Assembly: GCA_021808985.1 (NCBI GenBank)
Contig: JAKBAQ010000054.1
Span: 1-12,314 of the forward strand
DNA: 12,314 bases
Reading direction: 5' to 3'
Source: Pseudomonadota bacterium
Lineage (GTDB): Bacteria; Pseudomonadota; Alphaproteobacteria; Acetobacterales; Acetobacteraceae
Made by a program: the position numbers and the translations under genes. The notes beneath the pieces are model-generated. The model searched no databases, had not been told where the DNA came from, and saw nothing but the letters and a program-made list of their open reading frames with translations. Position 1 is the stretch's first letter. Each line of letters starts with the position of its first letter. Shown here piece after piece: positions 6,272 through 12,314 of this stretch.

Positions 6272-7444
6272 ATGGGTGATATCGTTATCGTTTCCGCCGC
6301 GCGGACCGCTGTCGGCAGCTTCAATGGTGTTTTTGGCGCAACGCCCGCCCATGTTCTGGGGGCTGCCGCGATCGGCGCGGCGATTACGCGCGCGGGGCTG
6401 GCGCCGGAGGATATCGACGAGGCCATTTTGGGCCAGGTGCTGAGCGCGGCGCAGGGGCAGAACCCGGCGCGCCAGGCGATCCGCGCGGCGGGGATTCCGG
6501 ATTCCAAGACGGCGTTCGGGATTAACCAGGTGTGCGGCTCGGGATTGCGGGCGGTGGCGCTGGCGGCGCAGCAGATCAGCAGTGGGGAATCCAGCATCGT
6601 GATCGCGGGCGGGCAGGAGAGCATGAGCCTTTCAGCGCATGCCGCCTATTTGCGGGCGGGGACGAAGATGGGCGATGTCGGGTTCGTCGATACGATGATT
6701 AAAGACGGGCTGTGGGATGCGTTCAATGGCTACCATATGGGCGTGACGGCCGAGAATGTCGCGCGGGCGTGGCAGATTACGCGCGAGGAGCAGGACGCGC
6801 TGGCGCTGGGCTCGCAGCTGAAGGCCTCGGCGGCGCAGAAGGCCGGAAGGTTCAAGGATGAGATTGTTCCGGTGAAGCTGAGCACGCGCAAGGGCGAGGT
6901 GGTGGTGGAGCAGGATGAGTATATCCGCCATGACGCCTCGCCGGAGAGCATGGCGAAGCTGAAGCCGGCCTTCACCAAGGATGGCACGGTGACGGCGGGC
7001 AATGCCTCGGGCATTAATGACGGGGCGGCGGCGCTGGTGGTGATGAGCGCGGCCGAGGCGGCCAAGCGGGGGCTGACGCCGATGGCGCGCATCGCCAGCT
7101 TCGCGACCGCGGGGGTTGACCCGGCGCTGATGGGGTCGGGGCCGATTCCCGCCTCGCAGAAGGCGCTGGCGCGGGCGGGCTGGAAGGTTGGGGAGCTGGA
7201 CCTGATCGAGGCGAATGAGGCGTTCGCGGCGCAGGCCGGGGCGGTGAACAAGGAGCTGGGGCTGGACCCGGCGAAGGTGAATGTGAATGGCGGGGCGATT
7301 GCCATCGGGCATCCGATTGGCGCCTCGGGGGCGCGGATTTTGACCACGCTGCTCTTTGAGATGGGGCGCCGGGATGCGCGCAAGGGGCTGGCGACGCTTT
7401 GCATCGGCGGGGGCATGGGGGTTGCCATGTGCCTGGAGCGCTGA
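6272..7444 (+). CDS. phaA: Acetyl-CoA C-acetyltransferase (beta-ketothiolase)
   Basis: A 390-residue biosynthetic-type thiolase condensing two acetyl-CoA to acetoacetyl-CoA (first step of PHB synthesis) or cleaving acetoacetyl-CoA. All catalytic parts are visible: acyl-accepting C88 in NQVCGSGLRAV, H347 in NGGAIAIGHPIGASGARIL and C377 in LCIGGGMGVA; length is typical of PhaA/AtoB. GAGGG at 6258-6262 supports ATG 6272. It lies 37 bases after phaC in the same direction, giving a synthase-thiolase operon, and just upstream of the CoA-transferase pair, so it could serve PHB synthesis or ketone-body breakdown. phaB, usually nearby, does not follow. Thiolase identity is certain; the PHB role comes from context. 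Confidence 0.95.
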   Translation: MGDIVIVSAARTAVGSFNGVFGATPAHVLGAAAIGAAITRAGLAPEDIDEAILGQVLSAAQGQNPARQAIRAAGIPDSKTAFGINQVCGSGLRAVALAAQQISSGESSIVIAGGQESMSLSAHAAYLRAGTKMGDVGFVDTMIKDGLWDAFNGYHMGVTAENVARAWQITREEQDALALGSQLKASAAQKAGRFKDEIVPVKLSTRKGEVVVEQDEYIRHDASPESMAKLKPAFTKDGTVTAGNASGINDGAAALVVMSAAEAAKRGLTPMARIASFATAGVDPALMGSGPIPASQKALARAGWKVGELDLIEANEAFAAQAGAVNKELGLDPAKVNVNGGAIAIGHPIGASGARILTTLLFEMGRRDARKGLATLCIGGGMGVAMCLER

Positions 7445-7445
7445 T

Positions 7446-7465
7446 GGCGCGGCGCGGCGCGGCGG
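7446..7465. repeat. Short GGCGC tandem repeat
   Basis: Three exact GGCGC copies and a fourth ending in G follow the phaA stop codon after one base. In this GC-rich background it may be simple slippage sequence. It runs straight into the palindrome at 7463-7489. No function is evident. Confidence 0.4.
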
Positions 7466-7489
7466 GAAGGTATGGGCCATACCTTCCCG
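7463..7489. repeat. Inverted repeat between phaA and scoA (terminator or operator)
   Basis: Arms CGGGAAGGTATGG and CCATACCTTCCCG are exact reverse complements around a single central G (7476); as RNA this gives a stem of about 12 pairs with a 3-base loop. No T-run follows, so an intrinsic terminator would be atypical. The next bases hold a TTGACA box (7492-7497), placing a symmetric site immediately upstream of a possible scoA promoter, where an operator would sit. Either reading is open. Confidence 0.65.
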
Positions 7490-7491
7490 GC

Positions 7492-7520
7492 TTGACAGCC
7501 CGGCCGCGAGGCGATGATGA
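7492..7520 (+). promoter_or_regulatory. Possible scoAB promoter
   Basis: A perfect TTGACA (7492-7497) is followed 17 bases later by TGATGA (7515-7520), a poor -10 match; GATGAT at 7513-7518 is slightly better but at 15-base spacing. It lies 39-67 bases before the scoA ATG and touches the preceding palindrome. Relaxed -10 boxes are common in alphaproteobacteria, so this is a weak suggestion only. Confidence 0.28.
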
Positions 7521-7558
7521 GGAGGCCGACGTGATAACCAGACAATCAGCGAGGATGC

Positions 7559-8269
7559 ATGGCCGTTTCTAAAGTGTTCCCCGATGCCAGGACCGCGCTC
7601 GCGGGCCATTTGCGGGATGGCATGACCATCATGGCCGGCGGGTTTGGCCTGTGCGGGATTCCGGAGGCGCTGATCGGGGCGATCAGGGAATCCGGGGTGA
7701 TGGATCTCACCATTATTTCCAACAATGCGGGCATTGATAATGTGGGGTTGGGCACGCTGCTGCAGACGCGGCAGGTGCGCAAGATGATCTCCTCCTATGT
7801 GGGGGAGAACGCGACCTTCGCGCGGCAATATCTGGCCGGGGAGCTGGAGATCGAGTTCAACCCGCAGGGGACGCTGGCGGAGCGGATACGCGCCGGCGGG
7901 GCGGGGATTCCGGCGTTCTTCACCGCCACGGGCTATGGCACGGATGTGGCCAAGGGCAAGGAGACGCGCGAATTCAACGGCCGCCATTATGTGATGGAGA
8001 CCGGGCTGTTCGCGGATCTGGCCATCGTGCATGCGTGGAAGGGCGATACCGAGGGGAACCTGGTGTACCGCAAGACGGCGCGCAATTTTAACCCGATGAT
8101 GGCGACGGCCGCGAAGTTCACCGTGGCGGAGGTGGAGACGCTGGTGGAGCCGGGGGAGATAGATCCGGACCATATCATCACGCCGGGAATTTTCGTGAAA
8201 CGTATCGTGAAGCTCGACCAGGTGGAAAAGCGGATCGAGCAGCGCACTGTTCGCAAGAGGGCTGAATAA
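7559..8269 (+). CDS. scoA: 3-oxoacid CoA-transferase subunit A
   Basis: A 236-residue alpha subunit of succinyl-CoA:3-oxoacid (acetoacetate) CoA-transferase, which moves CoA from succinyl-CoA to acetoacetate in the cytoplasm. Class I CoA-transferase features: a glycine-rich GGFGLCGIPE loop at 27-36, LTIISNNAGIDNVGLGTLL, ISSYVGEN, and the ELEIEFNPQGTLAERIRAGGAGIPAFFT stretch (shown in part by GTLAERIRAGGAGIP) typical of ScoA/AtoD/PcaI. Length is normal. GAGG at 7551-7554, four bases from ATG, is a tight ribosome site. One base separates its stop from scoB. With phaA upstream, acetoacetate use is the likeliest job; a 3-oxoadipate role (PcaI) is less likely, as no pca genes are seen. Confidence 0.92.
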   Translation: MAVSKVFPDARTALAGHLRDGMTIMAGGFGLCGIPEALIGAIRESGVMDLTIISNNAGIDNVGLGTLLQTRQVRKMISSYVGENATFARQYLAGELEIEFNPQGTLAERIRAGGAGIPAFFTATGYGTDVAKGKETREFNGRHYVMETGLFADLAIVHAWKGDTEGNLVYRKTARNFNPMMATAAKFTVAEVETLVEPGEIDPDHIITPGIFVKRIVKLDQVEKRIEQRTVRKRAE

Positions 8270-8270
8270 T

Positions 8271-8915
8271 ATGCCGTGGACCAGAGACGAGATGGCCGCC
8301 AAGGCGGCGGCGGAGTTGCAGGACGGGTTTTATGTGAACCTTGGCATCGGGATTCCGACGCTGGTGGCGAACCATATTCCGCCGGGGATGTCGATCCAGC
8401 TGCAGTCAGAGAACGGGATGCTCGGCATGGGGCCGTTTCCCTTCGAGGGCGAGGAGGATGCCGACCTGATAAATGCCGGGAAGCAGACGGTGACGGTGCT
8501 GCCCACCACCAGCTTTTTTGATTCGGCCGCCTCCTTCGCGATGATCCGGGGCGGGCATATCAATATCTCCATCCTCGGCGCGTTGCAGGTGGCGGAAAAT
8601 GGCGATCTGGCGAACTGGATGGTGCCGGGCAAGATGGTGAAGGGCATGGGCGGGGCGATGGACCTGGTGGCCGGGGTGCCGCGCGTGGTGGTGCTGATGG
8701 AGCATACCGCCAAGGGCGAGGCCAAGATTTTGAAGCGCTGCACGCTGCCGCTGACCGGGCTGGGGGTGGTGAGCAAGATTATCACCGATATCGCGGTGTT
8801 TGAGGTGGATAAGGGGCAGATGCCGTCACTGGTGCTGGTGGACCATGCGCCGGATGTGACGGTGGAGCAGATTCGCGCGCAGACGGAGGCGGATTTCACC
8901 GTCGCGGTGAAATAA
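8271..8915 (+). CDS. scoB: 3-oxoacid CoA-transferase subunit B
   Basis: A 214-residue beta subunit that completes the CoA-transferase with ScoA. It carries the catalytic glutamate, E47 in the conserved SENGMLG motif, which forms the glutamyl-CoA thioester; NLGIGIPTLVAN (23-34), DSAASFAMIRGGHINISILG and NWMVPGKMVKGMGGAMDLV are further family hallmarks. AAGAGGG (8255-8261), inside the end of scoA, is its ribosome site, about nine bases from ATG, so the two are translationally linked. It is the last gene of this + strand run and is closed by the hairpin at 8941-8975. Only 17 bases separate it from the convergent glycosyltransferase gene. Confidence 0.94.
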   Translation: MPWTRDEMAAKAAAELQDGFYVNLGIGIPTLVANHIPPGMSIQLQSENGMLGMGPFPFEGEEDADLINAGKQTVTVLPTTSFFDSAASFAMIRGGHINISILGALQVAENGDLANWMVPGKMVKGMGGAMDLVAGVPRVVVLMEHTAKGEAKILKRCTLPLTGLGVVSKIITDIAVFEVDKGQMPSLVLVDHAPDVTVEQIRAQTEADFTVAVK

Positions 8916-8932
8916 CGCCGGGCTGACGGATT

Positions 8933-10315
8933 TCAGGCGGCACCCCCATGCGCCGGCGGCGTGTGGGGGTGTTTTGCTGTTTGGAGCTGGGTGAGCAGGG
9001 CGGTGGCGGTGGCATCCCAGGTGGGGGGGGTGAAGCTGGTGGCGATGTGCTGCTCCAGGCGGGCCAGCCGCGCGGGGTTTTCAATGAGGGCGCGGATGGT
9101 GGCGGTGGCCTGGGTGAGGTTTTCAGGGTCAAAATAAGCGCAGAAGGACTGGCCGGCCTCGGGGATGGAGGCGCGGTTGGAAATGGCGGCGGTTTTGCCG
9201 AAGCAGAGGCTCTCGGTGACGGGGAGGCCCCAGCCTTCGTAGAAGGAGGGGAACAGCGTGAACAGGCAATGCTGGTAGAGGTTGGCGAGGGTGGTTTCGC
9301 TGGGACTCTCGATGAGGCGGATTTTGCCGCCGAGCCAGTTGGCGTTGGCGAGCTGCTGCTGAAGGTCGGCCGTGAGCCAGCCGGTTTTGCCGGCGAAGAC
9401 GAGGGTTGGGACGGATTCCGGGGGCATGGCGGCGAGCAGGCGGCGCCAGACGCGGAGCATGCCGGCGTGGTTTTTGCGGACCTCGATGGTGCCGACCATG
9501 AGGATGTAGGGCGTTTGCAGCAGAGGTGCGCCGGGCGCGTGGGGCATGCGGCCGTGGCTGCCGGTGGGCAGGATGGCCGGCGGGGCGATGGCGGTGCCGC
9601 GCTGGCGCAGGGTGGCGGCGAGGTCATCAGCCGTGTGGCGGGAGACGGCGAACATCTGGCTGGTGTGCGGCACCATGTTGCGCAGCCAATTGGAGAAATC
9701 ACGCACGGTGCCGGGGGTGGACCATTCGGGGTAGAGCTCTGGGATGAGGTCGTGCGCGAGGAGGGCGAGGCGCGCGCCCTGGGCGCGCAGGCCGGCGAGA
9801 AGTGCCGGCGGGTAGGGGCAGACCCAGGAGGCGCCGAGATTTACCAGCCAGTCATCGGCGGTGAAGGTGATGGGCGGGGCTGGCGGGGCGAAACGGTGGC
9901 CGCCGATGCCGTTGCCGGGGGCGGTGCGCGGATGCAGGACGGCGCGGCAGAGGTCTCGGCTGGCGGCGAGGCCGGCGAGGCCGGCGCGGGCCATGACGCC
10001 GAGGGGCAGACGGTAGTGCAAGGGCAGGCGGCGGGCGGCGATGGCGAGGCGGGAATCACGCCGGGGGTGGGGCGCGGATGCGAGGCGGGCGGGGGCTTTG
10101 GCGTTGGCGGCGGCGAGGATGCCGGCTTCGAGGGCTGGAAAATCAATGGGTGTGAAGCCGGATTTGGCGCGGCGGCAGAAACGCACGGCGCCGGACGCGC
10201 CGGCCTGGCGCCAGAGGGCGCGGTAGGTTTCAAAGCTGAAGCGCTGGATGCCGGTTGGGCGGGAGGCGTTCTGGAAAAACTGGATCAGGTCCTCGGCGTC
10301 GAACCAGATTGTCAT
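8933..10315 (-). CDS. Glycosyltransferase, GT4-like (group 1 family)
   Basis: Encodes 460 residues from ATG at 10315; an in-frame TTG at 10390 would add 25, but MTIWFDAEDLIQFFQ looks like a true N-terminus and a promoter-like pair overlaps the added stretch. The C-terminal Rossmann domain has the retaining GT-B donor site: GTIEVRKNH with R280/K281 for the nucleotide phosphates, and the EX7E pair E360/E368 in FYEGWGLPVTESLCFGK. Such enzymes transfer sugars from NDP-sugars to polysaccharide, LPS or other acceptors at the inner membrane's cytoplasmic face. The N-terminal acceptor domain (RPTGIQRFSFETYRAL) resembles mannosyl/rhamnosyltransferase-type proteins, but substrate cannot be told. It stands alone, without other polysaccharide genes. 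Its last codons overlap the scoAB terminator on the other strand. Confidence 0.88.
   Translation of the reverse strand: MTIWFDAEDLIQFFQNASRPTGIQRFSFETYRALWRQAGASGAVRFCRRAKSGFTPIDFPALEAGILAAANAKAPARLASAPHPRRDSRLAIAARRLPLHYRLPLGVMARAGLAGLAASRDLCRAVLHPRTAPGNGIGGHRFAPPAPPITFTADDWLVNLGASWVCPYPPALLAGLRAQGARLALLAHDLIPELYPEWSTPGTVRDFSNWLRNMVPHTSQMFAVSRHTADDLAATLRQRGTAIAPPAILPTGSHGRMPHAPGAPLLQTPYILMVGTIEVRKNHAGMLRVWRRLLAAMPPESVPTLVFAGKTGWLTADLQQQLANANWLGGKIRLIESPSETTLANLYQHCLFTLFPSFYEGWGLPVTESLCFGKTAAISNRASIPEAGQSFCAYFDPENLTQATATIRALIENPARLARLEQHIATSFTPPTWDATATALLTQLQTAKHPHTPPAHGGAA
8941..8975 (+). terminator. Intrinsic terminator after scoAB
   Basis: CACCCCCA (8941-8948) pairs with TGGGGGTG (8964-8971). 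The stem continues through two G-U pairs and CGCC/GGCG (8951-8954/8958-8961) to a 3-base loop, giving about 14 pairs. TTTT (8972-8975) follows directly. It lies 25 bases after the scoB stop and entirely inside the 3' end of the convergent glycosyltransferase gene. No T-run follows on the other strand, so it should act in the + direction only. Confidence 0.72.
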
Positions 10316-10333
10316 GGTGGCTACAGGCAATCC

Positions 10334-10361
10334 AAGATAGTTGAGATGTGCGGACGTGCAA
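10334..10361 (-). promoter_or_regulatory. Candidate glycosyltransferase promoter
   Basis: On the - strand TTGCAC (10361-10356) and TATCTT (10339-10334) are separated by 16 bases, with four of six matches to consensus in each box. Transcription would begin about 10-15 bases before ATG 10315, favouring this ATG over TTG 10390. No strong ribosome site precedes the ATG. Confidence 0.35.
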
Positions 10362-10431
10362 CCTTTAGGTGTTTTTGGCGGTGAAAACAATGCCGGGGCG
10401 GTTTGCCGGGCGGGTGGGCGGGCGTTATGGT

Positions 10432-10460
10432 TTGCGGCGTTTGCCGGGGTTGGTTAGAAC
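10432..10460 (+). promoter_or_regulatory. Weak promoter-like pair before the DUF3617-like gene
   Basis: TTGCGG (10432-10437) and TAGAAC (10455-10460) are spaced by exactly 17 bases; each matches four of six consensus positions. The implied transcription start would fall at or next to ATG 10467, giving a leaderless or nearly leaderless message. The match is weak. Confidence 0.22.
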
Positions 10461-10466
10461 GGGGAT

Positions 10467-10979
10467 ATGCGAATGAAAATGCACTCTGCCGCCATGCTGG
10501 CGGTTATTGGTTGCGGCGTGGCCCATGCGGCGGTGGCGGCGCGCCTGCCGGCCAGGGAGCCGGGGCTGTGGCAGAGCACGACGACGGTGCTGGGGGCGGA
10601 TGGCAAGCCGCTGGCGAATGCCCAGAATGTGGTGACGGTGAGCTGTGTTGACCCCTCCACGGATGCCAAATTCTTCACCAGCGATGAGAATACGTGCAGC
10701 AGTGTCACGGTTGCGGGCGCGGGGGCGAAATATGTGATCGATGGCAGCTGCACGCAGGGCGGCAAGCCGATGAGTATTCATGAGACGCTGGATTATGCCA
10801 GCGCGCGCAGCGTGGCGCTGAAGGCGGTGATCAGCTCGCCGGCGGGGGCGATGACGGTGACCTCGCAATTGCAGTGGCAGGGGCAATGCCTGGCGGGGAT
10901 GGAGCCGGGCGATGAGGGCAGCATGGTGGATGGCGCCTTCAGCAAGGCGGATAATATCAACGATCCGGGCGGTTTGTAG
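10467..10979 (+). CDS. Exported DUF3617-like protein
   Basis: Encodes 170 residues. An N-terminal export signal (MRMKMHSAAMLAVIGCGVAHAAVAA) is followed by EPGLWQSTTTV, the PGLW motif typical of DUF3617 proteins, a family of unknown function found in the periplasm of proteobacteria. Four cysteines in the mature part (in VSCVDPS, ENTCSS, GSCTQG and GQCLAG) could form two disulfides, fitting an oxidising compartment. The signal contains VIGC, which also fits a lipoprotein box, so it may be cleaved by signal peptidase I (after AHA or VAA) or II. GGGG at 10461-10464 is only two bases from ATG 10467 but eight from the in-frame ATG 10473, so the protein may start two codons later. It is 24 bases upstream of the permease gene and likely co-transcribed. 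Confidence 0.78.
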   Translation: MRMKMHSAAMLAVIGCGVAHAAVAARLPAREPGLWQSTTTVLGADGKPLANAQNVVTVSCVDPSTDAKFFTSDENTCSSVTVAGAGAKYVIDGSCTQGGKPMSIHETLDYASARSVALKAVISSPAGAMTVTSQLQWQGQCLAGMEPGDEGSMVDGAFSKADNINDPGGL

Positions 10980-11003
10980 GCCAGGGCGGGGGTTGGCGCC
11001 GCG

Positions 11004-12263
11004 ATGAAAGGGGCGCCGGCGCGCGCCTTCGCGGTTATGACGGCGCTGGGGTTTTCCTCCGGGCTGCCGCTGGCGCTCTCGGGCTTTACGCTGCGGATGT
11101 GGCTGGCATCGGCGCATCTGGGGCTGGGGGTGATTGGGCTGACGGCGAATATCGGCCTGGCCTATACGCTGAAATTTTTATGGTCGCCGGTGTTCGATGA
11201 GGTGAGGCCGCTGTTTTGGGGGCGGCGGCGCGGCTGGCTGCTGCTGGTGCAGGCGGCGCTGGTGGGGTGCATAGCGGCGCTGGGCGTTTGCGACCCGGTG
11301 GCGCATGTGGGCGTGATGCTGGGGGTTGGGGCGGTGCTGGCGTTTGTTTCAGCGAGCCAGGATATTCTGATCGATGCGTGGCGGATCGAGACGTTCGCGC
11401 CCCGGGCGCAGGGGGCGGCGCTGGCGGCCTATGTGTGGGGGTATCGCGCGGCGATGCTGATTTCGGGCGCCGGGGTGATTGCGCTCTCGGCGCGGGTGGG
11501 CTGGCATGAGGCGATTTTGCTGATGGCGGTGCTGGCGCTGGCGGGGCCGGTGGCGACGCTGCTGGCGGCGGAGCCGCAGGTGGAGCGGGAGGTGACGCCG
11601 GCGCGGTTTGGCGCGCGCTTCGCCCAGGCGGTGCGCGAGCCGCTGGTGGAATTTATGGCGCGGCGCGGGGCGTTGGTGGTGGTGGCGTTCATTATTCTGT
11701 TCCGGCTCGGCGAGGCGCTGGCCGGGGTGATGCTGGCGCCCTACTACACGTTTCTGGGCTTTAACCGGGCCGCGGTGGCGGTGGCGAACGGGCCGGTCTC
11801 ATTGGCGGCGACGCTGGCGGGGGCGGCGGTTGGCGGTGTGCTGGTGGCGCGGCTGGGCGTGGGGCGGGCGCTGCTGGTGACGGGGCTGTTCCAGACGCTG
11901 GCGATGGCGATGTATCCGGCGTTGGGGCTGTTTCCGGGTGAGCCGCATATGCTGGTGCTGACATCGGCGCTGGAATCATTCGCCGAAGGGGTCTCGGACG
12001 CGGCGTTTTTGAGTTATATGTCAGGTCTGTGCCATCCGGAGCATACGGCGACGCAGTTCGCGCTGCTCTCATCGCTGGCGCCGCTGGCGCTGCGGACCGT
12101 GGGCGGGCTTTCAGGGTATATGGCCGCGGCGATGGGGTTTATTCCCTTCTTCATCCTCTCCGCCTTCGCGGCGGTGCCGGCGATGGGGCTGATGCTGGTG
12201 ATATTGCGCTTCTACCCGCCCGCAGAGCGGCGCGCGGCGGTGGGGGCCGGGATATCGGGCTGA
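11004..12263 (+). CDS. ampG: AmpG-like muropeptide permease (MFS)
   Basis: A 419-residue inner-membrane transporter with about 12 hydrophobic segments. It resembles AmpG, which imports anhydro-muropeptides (GlcNAc-anhydroMurNAc-peptides) for cell-wall recycling using the proton gradient. Hallmarks: LGFSSGLPLALSGFTLRMW (15-33), the cytoplasmic loop KFLWSPVFDE..RRRGWLL (57-80), and ASQDILIDAWRIE (117-129) followed by GAALAAYVWGYRAAMLISG, all close to AmpG positions. E. coli AmpG is 491 residues with two extra helices, but shorter 12-helix forms are usual elsewhere. A G-rich stretch (10983-10992) lies about 11 bases upstream of ATG; no clear ribosome site. No ampR, ampD or beta-lactamase is nearby. 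Another MFS substrate is possible, but the motif match is good. Confidence 0.85.
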   Translation: MKGAPARAFAVMTALGFSSGLPLALSGFTLRMWLASAHLGLGVIGLTANIGLAYTLKFLWSPVFDEVRPLFWGRRRGWLLLVQAALVGCIAALGVCDPVAHVGVMLGVGAVLAFVSASQDILIDAWRIETFAPRAQGAALAAYVWGYRAAMLISGAGVIALSARVGWHEAILLMAVLALAGPVATLLAAEPQVEREVTPARFGARFAQAVREPLVEFMARRGALVVVAFIILFRLGEALAGVMLAPYYTFLGFNRAAVAVANGPVSLAATLAGAAVGGVLVARLGVGRALLVTGLFQTLAMAMYPALGLFPGEPHMLVLTSALESFAEGVSDAAFLSYMSGLCHPEHTATQFALLSSLAPLALRTVGGLSGYMAAAMGFIPFFILSAFAAVPAMGLMLVILRFYPPAERRAAVGAGISG

Positions 12264-12314
12264 TTTGCGCGCGGCGCGCGGTTGCCCATTTTATCGCAAT
12301 ATGATGCATCCTAT

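Noticed and set aside
6632..8302. 556-codon open frame on the - strand across phaA and scoA
   Set aside because: Arg/His/Pro-rich composition typical of antisense GC-rich coding sequence; the + strand genes have complete catalytic motifs and ribosome sites.
8948..10384. Long open frame on the + strand opposite the glycosyltransferase gene
   Set aside because: It is a Gly/Ala-rich antisense shadow with no family motif, while the - strand reading has full GT-B motifs.
12267..12279. GCGCGC-G-GCGCGC dyad after the permease gene
   Set aside because: Low-complexity GC palindrome with only a weak TTTT some 10 bases later; not convincing as a terminator.
12301..12314. ATGATG at the right edge as the start of a further gene
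   Set aside because: Only 14 bases remain and no ribosome site is visible, so nothing can be supported.

Overview
The window is a GC-rich bacterial chromosome segment, most likely from an alphaproteobacterium of the Rhodospirillales/Acetobacteraceae kind. This rests on a PhaR repressor of the alphaproteobacterial type, a FadN-ordered beta-oxidation enzyme, an AmpG-type permease and the overall base composition. No tRNA, rRNA, CRISPR array, transposase or phage gene is visible. The genus cannot be fixed from sequence alone.

Layout from left to right. (1) Positions 1-3295, + strand: the end of a fused 3-hydroxyacyl-CoA dehydrogenase/enoyl-CoA hydratase (cut by the window edge), then a four-domain acyl-CoA dehydrogenase 12 bases downstream, forming a fatty-acid beta-oxidation operon. 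(2) Positions 3296-3451: an AT-rich convergent spacer with two strong back-to-back hairpins. (3) Positions 3452-4745, - strand: phaR, the polyhydroxyalkanoate (PHA) regulator, followed by a small exported ankyrin-repeat protein. (4) Positions 4902-7444, + strand and divergent from phaR: a short helical/coiled-coil protein whose end overlaps a small class III-like PHA synthase (phaC), then an acetyl-CoA acetyltransferase (phaA). (5) Positions 7559-8915, + strand: scoA and scoB, the two subunits of 3-oxoacid CoA-transferase, closed by a good intrinsic terminator. (6) Positions 8933-10315, - strand: a GT4-type glycosyltransferase. (7) Positions 10467-12263, + strand: an exported DUF3617-like protein and an AmpG-like muropeptide permease.

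The centre forms a coherent C4/PHB metabolism island. Beta-oxidation supplies acyl-CoA and acetyl-CoA. PhaA interconverts acetyl-CoA and acetoacetyl-CoA. ScoAB activates free acetoacetate, for example from PHB breakdown, back to acetoacetyl-CoA. The PhaC-like enzyme polymerises 3-hydroxyacyl-CoA, and PhaR probably senses polymer and represses across the shared intergenic region, where a TGC-N3-GCA site is visible. The reductase (phaB), depolymerase and 3-hydroxybutyrate dehydrogenase needed to close the cycle are not in the window.

The most interesting item is the pair at 4902-6234: a compact PHA synthase with an unrecognised 132-residue partner encoded just upstream and overlapping it. It may be a reduced, PhaE-like two-subunit synthase. 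The hairpin pair at 3356-3417 and the perfect palindrome before scoA are the best unexplained non-coding signals.
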